Shown here one piece after another: positions 40,770 to 51,410 of a stretch of DNA of 64,000 nt (positions within the stretch are counted from its first letter, which is position 1; every line of letters begins with the position of its first letter). The position numbers and the translations under genes are program-made. This stretch comes from Lepidostoma basale (Eukaryota > Arthropoda > Insecta > Trichoptera > Lepidostomatidae). Below the pieces are notes generated by a model. The model saw nothing but the letters and a program-made list of their open reading frames with translations. It ran no database searches and was not told the DNA's origin. The stretch lies in assembly GCA_022606425.2 (NCBI GenBank), contig JAHDVF020000875.1:1054001-1118000 (forward strand), written 5' to 3'.

Positions 40770-41218
40770 CTGGGGACCAACAGTTAACAGATAAGAAGGA
40801 TGGGTGCACACTTACCCATTTCTTCAGACTTATCAGGGGATTCTTTGAGGATTCCGTCATCTTGGAGGCTATCCATCTTTATGTTTCGGATGGTTATCTT
40901 CGACAGCGTCAGCACAGACTGTTTTACCTCCCAACATGCAGAACCAACCTGCCTCTGGTGATGCCGGTGGGGAGAGCAATCAAACTGCTGAACATGATCG
41001 CTTCGGAGATCGATGTCTTTCATATTCGTGAAAGTACGTTCAGAAGACAAATACTCTTGACTTTGGAGAGTATCTTGTATTTCTAATGTCGAAACATCTC
41101 TCATGCGTTCCTGGTATGATATTTGTTATATTTTACCTGTTCTCAATAGATGTCTTAAACTGTAAAAACTTTTGAGAAAATAAACTGATTTGATTTGATT
41201 TCATTTGATAATAATAAA
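40770..41218 (+). mobile_element. jockey-like LINE 3' end, (TGATT)n tail
   Basis: Plus coding: GMLGTNS-like start at 40765, TLTHFFRLIRGFFEDSVILE, AIHLYVSDGYLRQRQHRLFY, LPTCRTNLPLVMPVGRAIKL, LNMIASEIDVFHIRESTFRR, and stop at about 41084, then AATAAACTGATTTGATTTGA at 41179. Very close to the 51543-53051 copy. Confidence 0.88.
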
Positions 41219-41775
41219 GACATTTTGTCTGATTTTTGGTTGTTTTCATTATCCAAGAAATAAATTATCAACACGCAGGGGAGCAACGGCCTCCGGCCTA
41301 GTGTACTCCTAAAAAGACAATATTAAAGAAAATAAAATTGATATAACAAAAGATTATTTTTATTTTTACATGCTATGAATGACTAGAAAAATTCATGTTA
41401 ATTTTTATGTCATACTTTGTCATAAAGGCATTCCTTAAATAAACAAGTATTCATTTTTATTTTTTCTTTTGATGAAAATCACGTGGAAGAAGTTACATCA
41501 AGGACACCGAAGTCCTCGACAAAGAGAGATAAAACAAGTCAAATTCACACAAAAAAAATAGAGTCCTTGGAGTTTTCGTAAAAATAAACAGAATTATTGT
41601 TGACTTTGTACCGAGAGGTGGATTCATTAATGTCTGCCTTAAAAAAAGACTTTTCAATGTATTTCTTTTTACTGGATACCTGTTGAATAAAAATTCAAAC
41701 AACTTGTTTTTTAATCAAAGATATTGTATATTTGTTTTACTCATATTTGATCATTTATGAAAAATATTTTGTTTC
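41219..41775. other. No gene recognised
   Basis: AT-rich, with a minus frame of 69 codons at 41493-41702 that I do not recognise. Confidence 0.45.
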
Positions 41776-42115
41776 TTAACTAACTAACTAACCATCACGC
41801 CGTCTCCCCGAAGGGGTAGGCATGCACGCGCGTCGATTTCTCTGACTCCTCACATGGCCGACATTCAATATTTGATTTATTTGATCGTGCCACGTTTTCC
41901 TCGGTCTTCCTCTATTTCTGGTTCCATTTACATCGTTAACATATAATTTTTTTTATCATTCTTTCATCACTCATTCTTTCCATATGTCCAAACCATCTTA
42001 ATGATCTTTTCATTATTTTGTTCATAACAACATCATTCGCACCGCATTCACTTCTTATATTTTCATTCGACACTCTATCATACACAGAGTATCAACACCA
42101 TAGTCTAAGAGATCG
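41776..42115 (-). mobile_element. LINE-A 3' fragment, internally deleted
   Basis: CTTAACTAACTAACTAACCA at 41776, GCCGTCTCCCCGAAGGGGTA, then jumps to CATGCACGCGCGTCGATTTC, so ~70 bases are missing; ends CACTCTATCATACACAGAG. Confidence 0.75.
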
Positions 42116-42239
42116 TTTTATATGTTCATATTTTGTTTCTTAATTTAATTAAAACCAAATCAATTTTACTTTTAATAATAATATTATGGTGTTATATTAC
42201 TATTATTTTTTTAGTTATTTAAGCATGAAAAAACAAAGT

Positions 42240-42905
42240 AAAAAGAAACAGAATTTAATTGTATCTCAATAGAGACGAAGAAGCAAACTGGAAACTGAAT
42301 ATGGATGATCAAGGTGTTTACAGGACTTATGACCTGTCATTGGTTGGGTTAAGCGCACGCTTTATGTAATTTCAACATTCCCCATTCCACCATTGTTATT
42401 ATGATCATGCATGATAAATTTTGGAAGTTGTATATATACTCCAAATCCATGCCTATCTTCACGTGTCAGTTTTTAATTGGCCATCTATGTAGATTTGATT
42501 ATACGAGTCAATCTTTTTAAGATTAACCTTTATAATCCACCCACTAACGCCATCTATGGAGAATGATTTTTAGCATTTTAGCAAACTACTTTATTAACAC
42601 AATGCGAAGGTTATCAGCCTATTAGCGTATTGTTTAGAAGTCGCCTGGAGTATTATTCCTATCTTATATGCCAAAGAATTGACCAGAATGATTACAAATA
42701 TTTTTGTGAATGTATACTTATACTTGTATACGAATCCTGGATTTTCACCCATGGTGGATGGTTAATTCAAATTTAATTGTATCTCAATAGAGACGAAGAA
42801 GCAAACTGGAAACTGAATATGGGTGAAATGGGTGAATATGGGTGAAAATCCAGGATTCGTATACAAGTATAAGTATACATTCACAAAAATTTTTAGAAAC
42901 AGAAT
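42240..42905. mobile_element. MITE-M1 and rearranged pieces
   Basis: 42252-42430 is a M1 copy (GTATCTCAATAGAGACGAAG, GACTTATGACCTGTCATTGG, GGTTGGGTTAAGCGCACGC). 42530-42570 holds CCACTAACGCCATCTATGG. At 42772-42900 the first ~60 bases are repeated (ATTGTATCTCAATAGAGACG), followed by an inverted copy of 42708-42760 (AATGTATACTTATACTTGTA against TACAAGTATAAGTATACATT). Confidence 0.65.
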
Positions 42906-43044
42906 TATTAACTTGACGATTTATGAAATTAATCTATTAAACAATATTAAAATCTTTATCAACTACATCTCTCTCCTGGGAATGTGACCAAGAAACTCAA
43001 GGCATGCACAATCACAATATTTTTAAAATTATTTATAACTTCTT

Positions 43045-43640
43045 TTTCTTCGCGTGCCGTATCAGGTCCCCCTGACGTCGGCGATCACTCCGGCGAAGGC
43101 TTCTCTATCTTGCGCAACCCGGAACAGCTCCCCCACATGTCTCATTCCGGTCCAGTTTCTTATGTTGCACAGTCAAGACGTTTGCTTTCAACCAGGACCA
43201 CGCTGCCCCTCAATGTTTCCCATCAGTATTAGTTGGAGCAAACTGTATTTATCTCCCCGCAGAATGTGACCCAGATATAAAATTTTACGGATCTTAACCT
43301 CATTTAGCAGTTGTCTACTACAATTGGCTCTCCTCAAAACCTCCAAATTGCTGACGAAATCTGTCCACGGTATATGAAGCATTCTCCTATGCAACCACAT
43401 CTCGAATGCTTCCAACCGGTTCATAGTGTGCACTTTCAGGGTCCAAGTCTCCGAGCCATAGAGTAATACTGAGCAGACATAGCACTTCAATATTCTCTGC
43501 CTTAGTTTCAAGTTCAAGTTGTCATTGCAGAATATTGATCTCATTTTGTTGAATGAACTACGGGCTGCTTCGATCCTGCACTTCACTTCCATATCTAGGT
43601 CCATAGATGATGTAATATATGGACCCAGATATAGATTTGT
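43045..43640 (-). mobile_element. LINE-E 3' half
   Basis: Minus ORF 43188-43604: MDLDMEVKCRIEAARSSFNK, MRSIFCNDNLNLKLRQRILK, CYVCSVLLYGSETWTLKVHT, MNRLEAFEMWLHRRMLHIPW and RKILYLGHILRGDKYSLLQL. The end at 43050-43130 gives RDRLRRSDRRRQGDLIRHAK-like tail. One of three good LINE-E copies. Confidence 0.85.
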
Positions 43641-43744
43641 AGGATGTAAACCAGTATTTATAACACTGTCGTATAATTTCAGAGTATTTTGGAACCACAG
43701 AATTCGTCTTCCATTCTTATCCTCTATGTATCAGCTGTGTCAAT

Positions 43745-43890
43745 GAGTATTTGATGTTTAGGTTTCAAATTCAACCTCCCACACGATGGTCTGATGATAT
43801 TCGATTGGAGGCGAAAAGCACAAGACGTGGAGAAGAACGGGGGCGGCCTATAATCAGCAGTGGACGACAACGGCTGTTTAAGTAAGTAAA
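43745..43890 (+). mobile_element. LINE tail scrap
   Basis: CCACACGATGGTCTGATGAT, ATTCGATTGGAGGCGAAAAG translate as TRWSDDIRLEAKSTR, and GRPIISSGRQRLF follows: the RWSDD end of an RTE-like protein with the final QW--G segment degraded. Confidence 0.5.
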
Positions 43891-43902
43891 TTATATATTA
43901 TA

Positions 43903-44938
43903 CAGGGTTATTGGTTATTGAATACATTACTTCTAGGAGGTTGTAGGAGACGTTATTTCCGATGAATTATATCATGTAAGGTATCATGCAAAAGTGAACC
44001 ATTTTTGAGATAATACGTTTTTTTTTAATTTATCGAGGTCAGGTGTTTTCAAAATTAATTTAAAAATAACCGTTGGTCATAATCAAACTTTTATATTTTT
44101 CGTAATTAGTGAACATAATAGGGATTTATTATCAATACAAAAACTAAAACTGTCTTTCCACATTAGGAAATATCATAAATTTTATTTATTTTTTATTGAC
44201 TAACTCCAAAAGAAAGGCGATTTAAAAATAAATCACTCGTAAATTTTTCGTGCAGATTATGTTAAAAATATCTCCATAGTTTAACCTTTTGGACGAAGTA
44301 TTTAAACTTAAAATCGGTTTTATATTGAAACATTGAACACCCGGACATTGAAATAAAATGCAGAATTAAAGTTGCACGAGCTGCATTTAATAAAATGGGA
44401 ACATTCTTTTGCAACGATAATCTTGACTTGAAACTCCTACAAAGAATGATTGAATGTTAAATATGGTCTGTTCTACTATATGGCTGCGAAACCTGGACTC
44501 TGAAAGTGAATGTAATGAACCGGTTAGAAGCGTTCGAGATGTGGATATACCGCAGAATGGTCCGTATACCGTGGACAGATAGGGTCAATGATGCAGACGT
44601 ACTACAGAGAGCTGTTGTCGAGTGAGAAAATTAGAAAGGTCTCATATTTGGGTGATGTGCTAAGGGGAGACAAATACCACCTCCTTCGACTGATATAACA
44701 ATTAATACCAATGTAAGGTGGAGGGACGTCGGGGAGTGAGTAGAAGGCAGTTGTCCTGGCTGCGGAATCGCCAACGTTGGGGGGACCTGACACGGCACCG
44801 AAAGAAGAAGAAAATCTGTTTTAAGATTACAGAGAAATCAACATTACACTAGAAGGAAGTTAAGAATATGCCTTTAAGAACTAAATGTTACCTGAACAAT
44901 CAGAAATGAAGGAATGTATTCAATAACCAATAACCTGG
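43903..44938. mobile_element. TIR DNA element, ~1.04 kb, with LINE-E inside
   Basis: CAGGGTTATTGGTTATTGAA at 43903 is mirrored by TTCAATAACCAATAACCTGG at 44919-44938 (TIR at least 24 bases, to TACATT). Outside are TA-rich bases (TATTATA left, TATATG right), so a TA or TATA duplication is possible. LINE-E inserted at 44335-44830. No transposase seen. Confidence 0.65.
44335..44830 (+). mobile_element. LINE-E 3' half
   Basis: Plus: DIEIKCRIKVARAAFNKMGT, FFCNDNLDLKLLQRMIEC, stop, SVLLYGCETWTLKVNVMNRL, EAFEMWIYRRMVRIPWTDRV, then after shifts RKVSYLGDVLRGDKYHLLRL and GTERRRKK with a (GAA)n end. Confidence 0.82.
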
Positions 44939-44954
44939 TATATGTTACTGTCAA

Positions 44955-45070
44955 TATTCATACTGGTGAAGGGCTTCCCTGTCCCAAAACATGTTTGTTT
45001 TTTGTTTTAAATTTTAAATTTTAATAAGTGTTGTAATACATAGTTTAAAAGATTATTCAATTATGAATCC
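44955..45070 (+). mobile_element. Degraded hammerhead element arm
   Basis: ACTGGTGAAGGGCTTCCCTG, TCCCAAAACATGTTTG: CTGGTGA, stem II GGGCTTCCCTGTCCC, AAAA, CATG, UU. The tail TAATACATAGTTTAAAAG ATTATTC and GAATCCATATAACAAATG follow, like other Penelope-type ends. Confidence 0.4.
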
Positions 45071-45680
45071 ATATAACAAATGATGGTGAATATACAAGAC
45101 ATTCAATTATATTTAAACAGTTAATATATAGATTTTTTATTTAGAAAATAACGAATAGACCCCGAGTTTTGTATTGTAACTGAATAAACTGGCTTGAACT
45201 TAGTTAATATGTTTATCGTCAGCGCCAGACGTTGTTTATCACTTCAGCAGCTTCTCGGACACTCGAACAATGTCCGGAGAGGGGAGTGGAGACGCTGGAG
45301 AAGAAGGGGGGTGGTCCAGGGAGGAAGGAGGAAGGGAAAGGTCAAATAGTTTAGTTCTAACACTTAGCGCTTGGAGGTGAAGACTTTTTTGTTAGTTTTC
45401 ACAGCACCACGCATCGGCACGTTATTCAAAGATCGTTTCATGATTACCATTAAATTCACAAAAATATTAACAGTATAAAAAATTAATAAATTCTGTCGAA
45501 GATAATTAATACGAATGAAAACATCTGTTTTCTGGAAATTTTCTTTATATTTTATATGTTTTATGTTAATTATATATATTTTTTAATTTATGATAAACTT
45601 GAGGCATTAAACTCTGTCGAATTCCATAATGCTGAATTTTTTATGAATTAAAACACTGTTTTTTCCACTTTTGAGTTTAT
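45071..45680. other. Unassigned, GC-rich block 45215-45345
   Basis: 45215-45345 is purine-rich and GC-rich (GGAGAGGGGAGTGGAGACGC, GGGGGGTGGTCCAGGGAGG). No frame is convincing. 45640-45675 is the outer arm of the 15590-15815 palindrome family. Confidence 0.4.
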
Positions 45681-45683
45681 TTT

Positions 45684-45940
45684 TAGATTATTTAGCTGTT
45701 TGTTATATGCAGATTTAGATTATTTAGCTGTTTGTTATATGCAGATTAAGATTATTTAGCTGTTTGTTATATGCAGATTTAGATTATTTAGCTGTTTGTT
45801 ATATGCAGGTTTAGATTATTTAGCTGTTTGTTATATGCAGATTTAGATTATTTAGCTGTTTGTTATATGCAAATTTAGATTATTTAGCTGTTTGTTATAT
45901 GCAGATTTAGATTATTTAGCTGTTTGTTATATGCAGACGA
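45684..45940. repeat. 32-bp minisatellite derived from RT YADD region
   Basis: Eight units of TTTAGCTGTTTGTTATATGC plus AGATTTAGATTA, period 32. The last unit runs without a break into AGCTGTTTGTTATATGCAGA CGATGCTG, which codes SCLLYADDA of LINE-A. So the array is an amplification of ~20 bases of LINE-A at its truncation point. Confidence 0.92.
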
Positions 45941-46527
45941 TGCTGTGTTAATCGCTGACAGCAGAGAAAATTTGCAAGTCTTAGTGTCAAGGATGTATGA
46001 GGCATGCAAAAAAGTGATTTGGTGATGAATGTGTCTAAATCTAAAGTGATGGTTTTCGAGAAATAACAATGTATGACGATTTGTGATATTAGTGCGATGG
46101 GCGAGAAATTGTAGCAAGTTACCGAATTTACGTATCTGGGAAGCATGTTTATAAGATACGGAAAAATGGAGAAAGACATCGAAGGAAGGGTTGGTGCTGG
46201 GAATAAAATAAATGGCGCACTCAAAGTCATTACTGCAAATAGAAATAAATCCACAGAAGCAAAGATGGCAGTACACAATGGAGTTCTAGTGCCAACTCTT
46301 ATGTATGGCAGTGAAGCTTGAACTGGCAAAAAATGATGAGAGAAGGATAAATGCTGTAGAAATGAGATCACCGAGAAGAATGCGCGGGAAAACGATATAT
46401 GATAGAATACCGAATGATGAAACAAGGAAGAAATGTAAGGCAGATGATTGCATCATAAGTAAAATTAAAAAAGGATCCCTCTGATGGTTTGGTTAAAATG
46501 TTGAATACAAGCAGTGTGAGTGGAAAG
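45925..46527 (+). mobile_element. LINE-A, RT C-terminal half, split
   Basis: Plus: SCLLYADDAVLIADSRENLQ, VLVSRMYEACKK, stops, then VEKDIEGRVGAGNKINGALK, VITANRNKSTEAKMAVHNGV, LVPTLMYGSEA, RRMRGKTIYDRIPNDETRK and ADDCIISKIKKGSL. Breaks off at 46540 for the palindromic element and resumes at 46829. Confidence 0.85.
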
Positions 46528-46664
46528 ATAAGTTGTGGAATAATTTATGTTTTTAATTTAAATTTCTTGGTAGAAGTTCATTTTAAATAATGAAAACAAA
46601 AAAAAATGATACAAAATTTCTTTATCATTATGAATTCAGTGTGCTTCCACTTGTGTTTATGTTC

Positions 46665-46696
46665 GACCGGTTTCGGCAGCTTGCTGCCATCGTCTG
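46665..46696 (-). ncRNA. Hammerhead ribozyme-like motif (left arm)
   Basis: CAGACGA (one mismatch to CUGANGA), stem II GGCAGCAAGCTGCC (perfect 5+ bp), GAAA, palindromic CCGG, UC. All strictly conserved core positions other than U4 are present. Confidence 0.62.
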
Positions 46697-46704
46697 GTCT
46701 GGAC

Positions 46705-46736
46705 CAGACGATGGCAGCAAGCTGCCGAAACCCGTC
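46705..46736 (+). ncRNA. Hammerhead ribozyme-like motif (right arm)
   Basis: Mirror of the left arm at 8 bases distance; CAGACGA at 46705-46711, GAAA at 46727-46730, stem III mutated to CCCG, UC at 46735-46736. The stem III change would block pairing with itself but not necessarily with other partners. Confidence 0.55.
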
Positions 46737-46828
46737 GAACACAAATACAAGTGGAAGCACACTAAAAACATAATGATAAAGACATTTTGGATAATTTTTT
46801 TTTTTCGTTTTCATTATAAGTTGTGGAA

Positions 46829-47078
46829 GACTAAGGAAAGCATGGCATGTCATTTCAAGTCGGAAAATCGACGAACGTGCATGTTAGGATCCTTGCAATG
46901 TAGAGGATCCGTGCATGTTAGGATCCGTGCAATGTAGAGGATCTGTTTGTAATGTCTATTGAGTTAATAAACTGATTTGATTTGATTTGATTAGAAACAA
47001 GAAAGGTTTGTCAGGACAGAACGCTATGGCGGTCCATCCACTCTGCCTACCCCTCCGGGTAACAGCGTGATGGTTAGA
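46829..47078 (+). mobile_element. LINE-A 3' end with jockey tail scrap
   Basis: Resumes GACTAAGGAAAGCATGGCAT and ends GCGTGATGGTTAGATAGATA. Around 46932-46990 a ~50-base jockey-like 3' end (ATTGAGTTAATAAACTGATT then (TGATT)n) is inserted. GGATCCTTGCAATGTAGAGG and GGATCCGTGCAATGTAGAGG at 46890 and 46920 form a small tandem repeat. Confidence 0.7.
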
Positions 47079-47084
47079 TAGATA

Positions 47085-47500
47085 GACATTGTATAAATAT
47101 TTAAGCTTTGTTTTAAAAGCCGCGCCGCGGACTCATAATCTCGTTTCGACATAAAAAAGCCATTTCTTCTGTAAGTTGGACGTAATTAGAAACTCATTCA
47201 CGTTCACGTTAACGCGAGCGAAGGTCGCAGCGGAGAAGTTTGCTTTACGGCCTACTAAAGTAACACATCGCTCCTGCTGTAACCCTTAAGCCTTTAACCT
47301 AGCAGGATCCCCGGGACTAAGATGCTTTTCGCCGTATTTTTTGCTTATTGTATTGTTAAGAATCTCAGTTCATCCTGTGTACGAGGTGTTGGGGAAATAA
47401 TTTTCGGTTGCTACACCAAACAACAAGGGCGAGTTTGTTCAACTTATATTATTCTTTTGTTTTCTTTGTGTCCTGCTTCACAAATTAATAATAAATCTCT
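47085..47500. other. Unassigned, GC-richer 47115-47340
   Basis: Contains GCCGCGCCGCGGACTC, CGTTAACGCGAGCGAAGGTC and CAGGATCCCCGGGACTAAG. A 75-codon frame at 47322 (MLFAVFFAYCIVKNLSSSC) starts with a hydrophobic stretch but has no support as a gene. Confidence 0.35.
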
Positions 47501-47572
47501 TTTATATTTCTATTTTTCTTTTTTATACACTTTGTATATACAACACTGATATTAATAAAATAAAATTATATA

Positions 47573-47603
47573 GACATGTTTCGGACAAACAGTCCTTCTT
47601 CAG
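47573..47603 (-). ncRNA. Hammerhead ribozyme, consensus core
   Basis: Minus: CTGAAGA (exact CUGANGA), stem II GGACTGTTTGTCC (4 bp, loop 5), GAAA, palindromic CATG, UC. All conserved core bases present. Confidence 0.7.
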
Positions 47604-47731
47604 TAAAGATACATATTTATAAAAATATTATATTATTGTTGTTGTTTACATGATCTCACAGATGTTATAATATCTATAAGATCATGTTAACAACAACAAT
47701 TTTATAATATTTTTATAAATATGTATTTTTA

Positions 47732-47762
47732 CTGAAGAAGGACTGTTTGTCCGAAACATGTC
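47732..47762 (+). ncRNA. Hammerhead ribozyme, consensus core
   Basis: CTGAAGA at 47732-47738, stem II, GAAA at 47753-47756, CATG at 47757-47760, UC at 47761-47762. Stem I is AU-only and imperfect (A-T, T-A, then mismatch), so activity is uncertain. Together with the minus copy it gives the best pair in the window. Confidence 0.7.
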
Positions 47763-47884
47763 TATATAATTTTATTTTTTTAAATATCAGTGTTGTATAT
47801 AAAAAGTGTATAAAAAAGAAAAATAGAAATAAACCATCATAACAACACCAAGTATGGCGTATGTAGAAGAAAATATCTTATTTC

Positions 47885-48065
47885 TTAAAACTTTCGTGGC
47901 AGAGTGGTAAGAGCTATGACTACCACTGTCTAGGATTCGATTTCAGTGTGATTGTCACGCTGTCTTTGGTCTGGTGTTGAATTCACGTGACAATAAAATG
48001 GCGTGAGACTAGCTACCTATTACATGTCGTTAGAATCAATATAATAACTTTAAACAAATTGTATG
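47885..48065 (+). mobile_element. tRNA-Ser-derived SINE, eroded head
   Basis: ACTTTCGTGGCAGAGTGGTA, AGGATTCGATTTCAGTGTGA, TGTCTTTGGTCTGGTGTTGA, CACGTGACAATAAAATGGCG and ATTACATGTCGTTAGAATCA. The B box is damaged. Confidence 0.75.
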
Positions 48066-48354
48066 CAGTCATTTAATTAAAAATCTGTTGTATTTAAAAG
48101 TTTAACTTTTAAATATTGTATTTATACCTAAAATTTTAAAATTTTAAATATTGTATTTATACCTAAAATATTTATTTAATTTCATGTTAATAATGCTTCT
48201 AATGTTTATATAAAAAATCCGTTTTCTAGAAGTTTTATTACATCTTATGGCAGTGACATATAATATTTCGCCTTGTTGGATCATTATGAAATTGCATTTG
48301 ATGATGCTCCAGCAAAGCAATACTTGTATCATAATTCCATTAAAATATGTTAAT
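48066..48354. other. No feature recognised
   Basis: AT-rich; TTAAATATTGTATTTATACC occurs twice (about 48109 and 48146). Confidence 0.5.
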
Positions 48355-48515
48355 TAACTAACTAACCATCACGTCGTATCCACGGAGGAGTAGGCGTGAA
48401 CCGCCACATTATTCTGTCCTGACACACCTCTCTCGATTCCTCTACATTCTTACGCCGTGGCATGCACGAACGTCGATTTCTCCGACTCATCACATGACCG
48501 ACATATAATATTTGA
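48355..48515 (-). mobile_element. LINE-A 3' fragment (left of inverted pair)
   Basis: ATTAACTAACTAACCATCAC at 48351, then ~150 bases of the C-terminal arm on minus (NQILYVGHVMSRRNRRSCMP, MWRFT). Directly abuts a plus copy. Confidence 0.75.
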
Positions 48516-48970
48516 TTACGTATGGTAGTGAAGCGTGGATCTGGAAAAGAAGGATGAAAGTAGAATAAACGCAGCAGAAATGAGATCTCTAAGATGAATG
48601 TGCGGTAAATGTATATATGATAGAGTGTCAAATGCAAACATAAGAAATGATTGCGGTGCGAATGAAAGTGTTAGGAACAAAATAATGAAAGGGTCGTTAA
48701 GATGGTTTAGACACATGGAAATGATGAATGAAGACAGAATGGAGAGGAAAGTATACGTAAACGATGTGAATAAAGCTAGAAATCCTAGAATGCCTAGGAA
48801 AACGTGGCACAATCAAATATTAAATGTCGGTTAAGTAAGGCATCACACGATGTATGAATGGTGAGGAATCGAGAAAAATATGTCAGGAAAAAATATTGTG
48901 GAGGTCCATTCTTTCTGCCTACCACTTCGGCGTGACAGCGTGATGGTTAGGTAGTTAGTTAGTTAGTTAG
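48516..48970 (+). mobile_element. LINE-A 3' fragment (right of inverted pair)
   Basis: Plus: TYGSEAWIWKRR, INAAEMRSLR, MCGKCIYDRVSNANIRNDCG, NKIMKGSLRWFRHMEMMNED, RMERKVYVNDVNK, PRMPRKTWHNQIL, and tail GATGGTTAGGTAGTTAGTTA at 48941. Head to head with the previous copy. Confidence 0.82.
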
Positions 48971-49675
48971 ATAAATCACTTTCGTAAGGCTGTTATGCGG
49001 ATATTTGTTTTAAAACATTTGTGTGGTGTGAAGTTTAATTTCATTATATTTTAAAGTTAGATATTTTTGATTTCGCTCGCCCTTTGCATAACTTAGTTCC
49101 ATTCATTCGAGATTTCTGTCTCATTTTAAACAAATCCTAATTGGAGGAACACTTCTGCAGACAAGTTTAATTCAATTTTCTCCCAAACAAAAACAACAAG
49201 CCGTGAGTTTTATGGACCATAAACGTTCGTCGAATAATCCAAAGATCCGAGAGGGATAACAGAGCCGGATCACCTCCTGCAGGACTTAAATATACTCCTT
49301 TAATCCTTTTACAAGCATTTCTCAACCGACTGTGAGCTCTTCTACACAACCATATACCGTATAGACTATATAGAAACGATGTTATAATTTTGCACTAATC
49401 CTCTCCTCGCATATTCGAGTGAATACGTTCATTTAATTAATAACAGAGAGGACATAGTACATAGAGGATTCCCACCGCTTACCCGAAGCTCGTTATAGGC
49501 GAACGGCGCGTGGCGCCTTTCGTCAGCTTCGCTCATTCAATTCCTAGGCCCGTTCCTAGTCCATGCGGGACTTACGTTAGAAAGATTATATGTCAGATAT
49601 CAAGAGGGACCCAGACCACATTTAATCTATTATTTTTTCCTCTATGTCCCGCCGTTCATGTAGATTACACTATAA
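48971..49675. other. Unassigned, GC-richer 49440-49570
   Basis: No frame I trust. 49490-49530 (GTTATAGGCGAACGGCGCGT, GGCGCCTTTCGTCAGCTTCG) is the most GC-rich segment. It could be a hAT-flanking region or noncoding DNA. Confidence 0.35.
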
Positions 49676-50590
49676 CAGGGATGGCGAACCTTTTTGAGCC
49701 TCTGTGCCAAATATATATTTTTTAATTTCAATTTCAATTGATTTATTTTTTAAATCATGATATAACCAAAGCGCTTATGACTATACAGGTAGGATACTTA
49801 AACAACAAAAAACTATTTTAAAAAGTCAATACAATTACGAAATTTAAAAATAGACAAAAATACAAAAAAAAAACCACGAGATAATTAAAAAATTAAGACC
49901 AACTAAGTTATTAGAAACAATAGGTAGAACAACACATTATTTAAGAGATAGATGTTTTCTGAGGGTAGCCTCATTATCGTGGAAGATGTCCACATCCGAA
50001 GAGATGCGGTTTAGAAGGATTATTGACCTGCCCACGGGCATAACCTTAGGTAAATTGGTTCTACACAGTGGCAGGTGAAATAATCTATGTTGCCTTTGTC
50101 GCAGATAATTGTCAGGGACAAACAAAGTCAAGTAATATAATAATATGTCGCGTGCCACAAGCCATGAAAATAAAAATGCGTCTAATGTTTGTGTAACTTC
50201 AGATTTTTAATATAAACAAAGCATTAATACATCGAAAAAAATAATTAAGTACTTATTAATGGCAAAATAAAAGAAATAAATTAAAAATAGCCCTAATAAA
50301 AAAAAAATTAGAACCCTCACAACTTCATTTTAAGTGAGATTTTTGTTGTTGGATGCTAAAATTTTTTATATCAGATTCATAGCTGGTAGCTTTTAATAGA
50401 ATACAAGCAGTAGTACTTTCGTCTGTAAGTCTACTTCTTATGTCTGATGTAATAAAGTTCATTGAAGAAAATAATGATTCACAGGAATAATAAGTCGACG
50501 AAAAAGTTGTTAAAATGCCCATTTCTATTTTTTTAAGACAAGAAAAAGTTAGGAAGTGCCGGGAGTGATGATTATTACAAAAAAATCACC
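49675..50590 (-). mobile_element. hAT transposon relic
   Basis: CAGGGATGGCGAACCTTTTT at 49675-49694 with GAGCCTCTGTGCC is a typical hAT end of the type with CAGGGATGGCGAACC. Minus ORF 50325-50522: MGILTTFSSTYYSCESLFSS, MNFITSDIRSRLTDESTTAC, ILLKATSY, which is the hATC dimerisation domain (CESLFSxMNFI-S--RSRLTDE) of hAT transposases. The 3' end of the transposase lies nearest the TIR. The catalytic part is gone. LINE-B inserted at 49725-50150. Confidence 0.8.
49725..50150 (-). mobile_element. LINE-B 3' end
   Basis: Minus ORF 49937-50158: LFVPDNYLRQRQHRLFHLPL, CRTNLPKVMPVGRSIILLNR, ISSDVDIFHDNEATLRKHLS. Tail complement ATTTCAATTTCAATTGATTT at 49724. Copy of 1746-2205. Confidence 0.8.
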
Positions 50591-50639
50591 TCGGGGGATC
50601 ACCGTGCGGGAAGTATAAAACAATGCGATCTATTTATGC

Positions 50640-51000
50640 ATCAATGTCGTCATATCCTTATATTTTCATTCGACACTCTATCATACGCAGACTATCCACA
50701 CATTCGTCTAAGAGATCTCACTTCTACTGCATTTATTCTACTTTCATTCTTCTCTTGCCAGTTCCATGCTTCGCTTCCATACATAAGGGTCGGTAGAAGA
50801 ACACCGTTGTGCATTGCCATTCTAACTTTTTTGGATAGTTTTTTTTGCGATGACAACTTTAAGTGCACCATTCACTTTGCCTGCCCCAATACTTCTTTTA
50901 ATATCCCTCTCCACTTGTAAACATACTACCCAAATACACGAACTCATCTACTTGCTCCAAATTTTCCCCATTCACGCTAATGTTGCAGACTGTCATGATT
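50640..51000 (-). mobile_element. LINE-A internal fragment
   Basis: Minus: NISVNGENLEQVDEFVYLG, VERDIKRSIGAGKVNGALK, KVRMAMHNGVLLPTLMYGSE, AWNWQEKNESRINAVEVRSL, RRMCG. It lacks the tail. Confidence 0.78.
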
Positions 51001-51179
51001 TCTTCTTTTTCAAAAATCATTAATATTCAAAAGTTCCGTTAAAAGCGTGCTACTCTACGGATCCGAGACTTCTAATCGAGAAATCTACCACGGACGTTAT
51101 TGGAAAACTCCAGATTTTTATTAATAGGTGTCTCCATAATACATGTTTACTAAGTTTTCTTTATTGCATAGTTCTCGTA

Positions 51180-51410
51180 TCTTCTTTTTCTTTCTGTGTC
51201 CTGTCAGGTTTCCCCAACGTTGACTATCACCCTTGAGTAGGCCTCCCCGTCCTGGGCAGCTCGGAACAGCTCCTCCACGGTCCTCAGCCCTGTCCACTCT
51301 CGGATGTTCCTCAGCCAGGAAACCTGCCTTCTCCCAACACCTCGTCGACCCTCAATCTTACCCTCCAAGATCAGATGTAACAGTGCGTACTTTTCGCCTC
51401 TCAGAACATA
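51180..51410 (-). mobile_element. LINE-E 3' end (interrupted)
   Basis: Complement of the LINE-E end: TCAGGTTTCCCCAACGTTGA, CTCGGAACAGCTCCTCCACG, TCCCAACACCTCGTCGACCC. It stops at AGAACATA and continues at 53051, the jockey-like element having inserted between. Confidence 0.8.

Larger units (their letters stand above)
46541..46815. mobile_element. Palindromic hammerhead element with 13-bp TSD
   Basis: ATAAGTTGTGGAA at 46528-46540 and 46816-46828 flank it exactly, within LINE-A. Inverted repeat centred near 46702 (GGTCTGGACC); arms GTGCTTCCACTTGTGTTTAT and its mirror. Like 7110-7355 it has an extra one-sided 5' part (AAATTTCTTGGTAGAAGTTC). Two facing hammerhead cores. Confidence 0.8.
47503..47835. 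mobile_element. ~330-bp palindrome with two perfect hammerhead cores
   Basis: Nearly perfect inverted repeat: TTTCTATTTTTCTTTTTTAT at 47506 mirrors TAAAAAAGAAAAATAGAAA at 47812-47830; centre around 47668. Both arms carry a consensus hammerhead at 47573-47603 (-) and 47732-47762 (+). The loop region includes TTGTTGTTGTTTACATGATC and its inverse. No ORF. Confidence 0.85.
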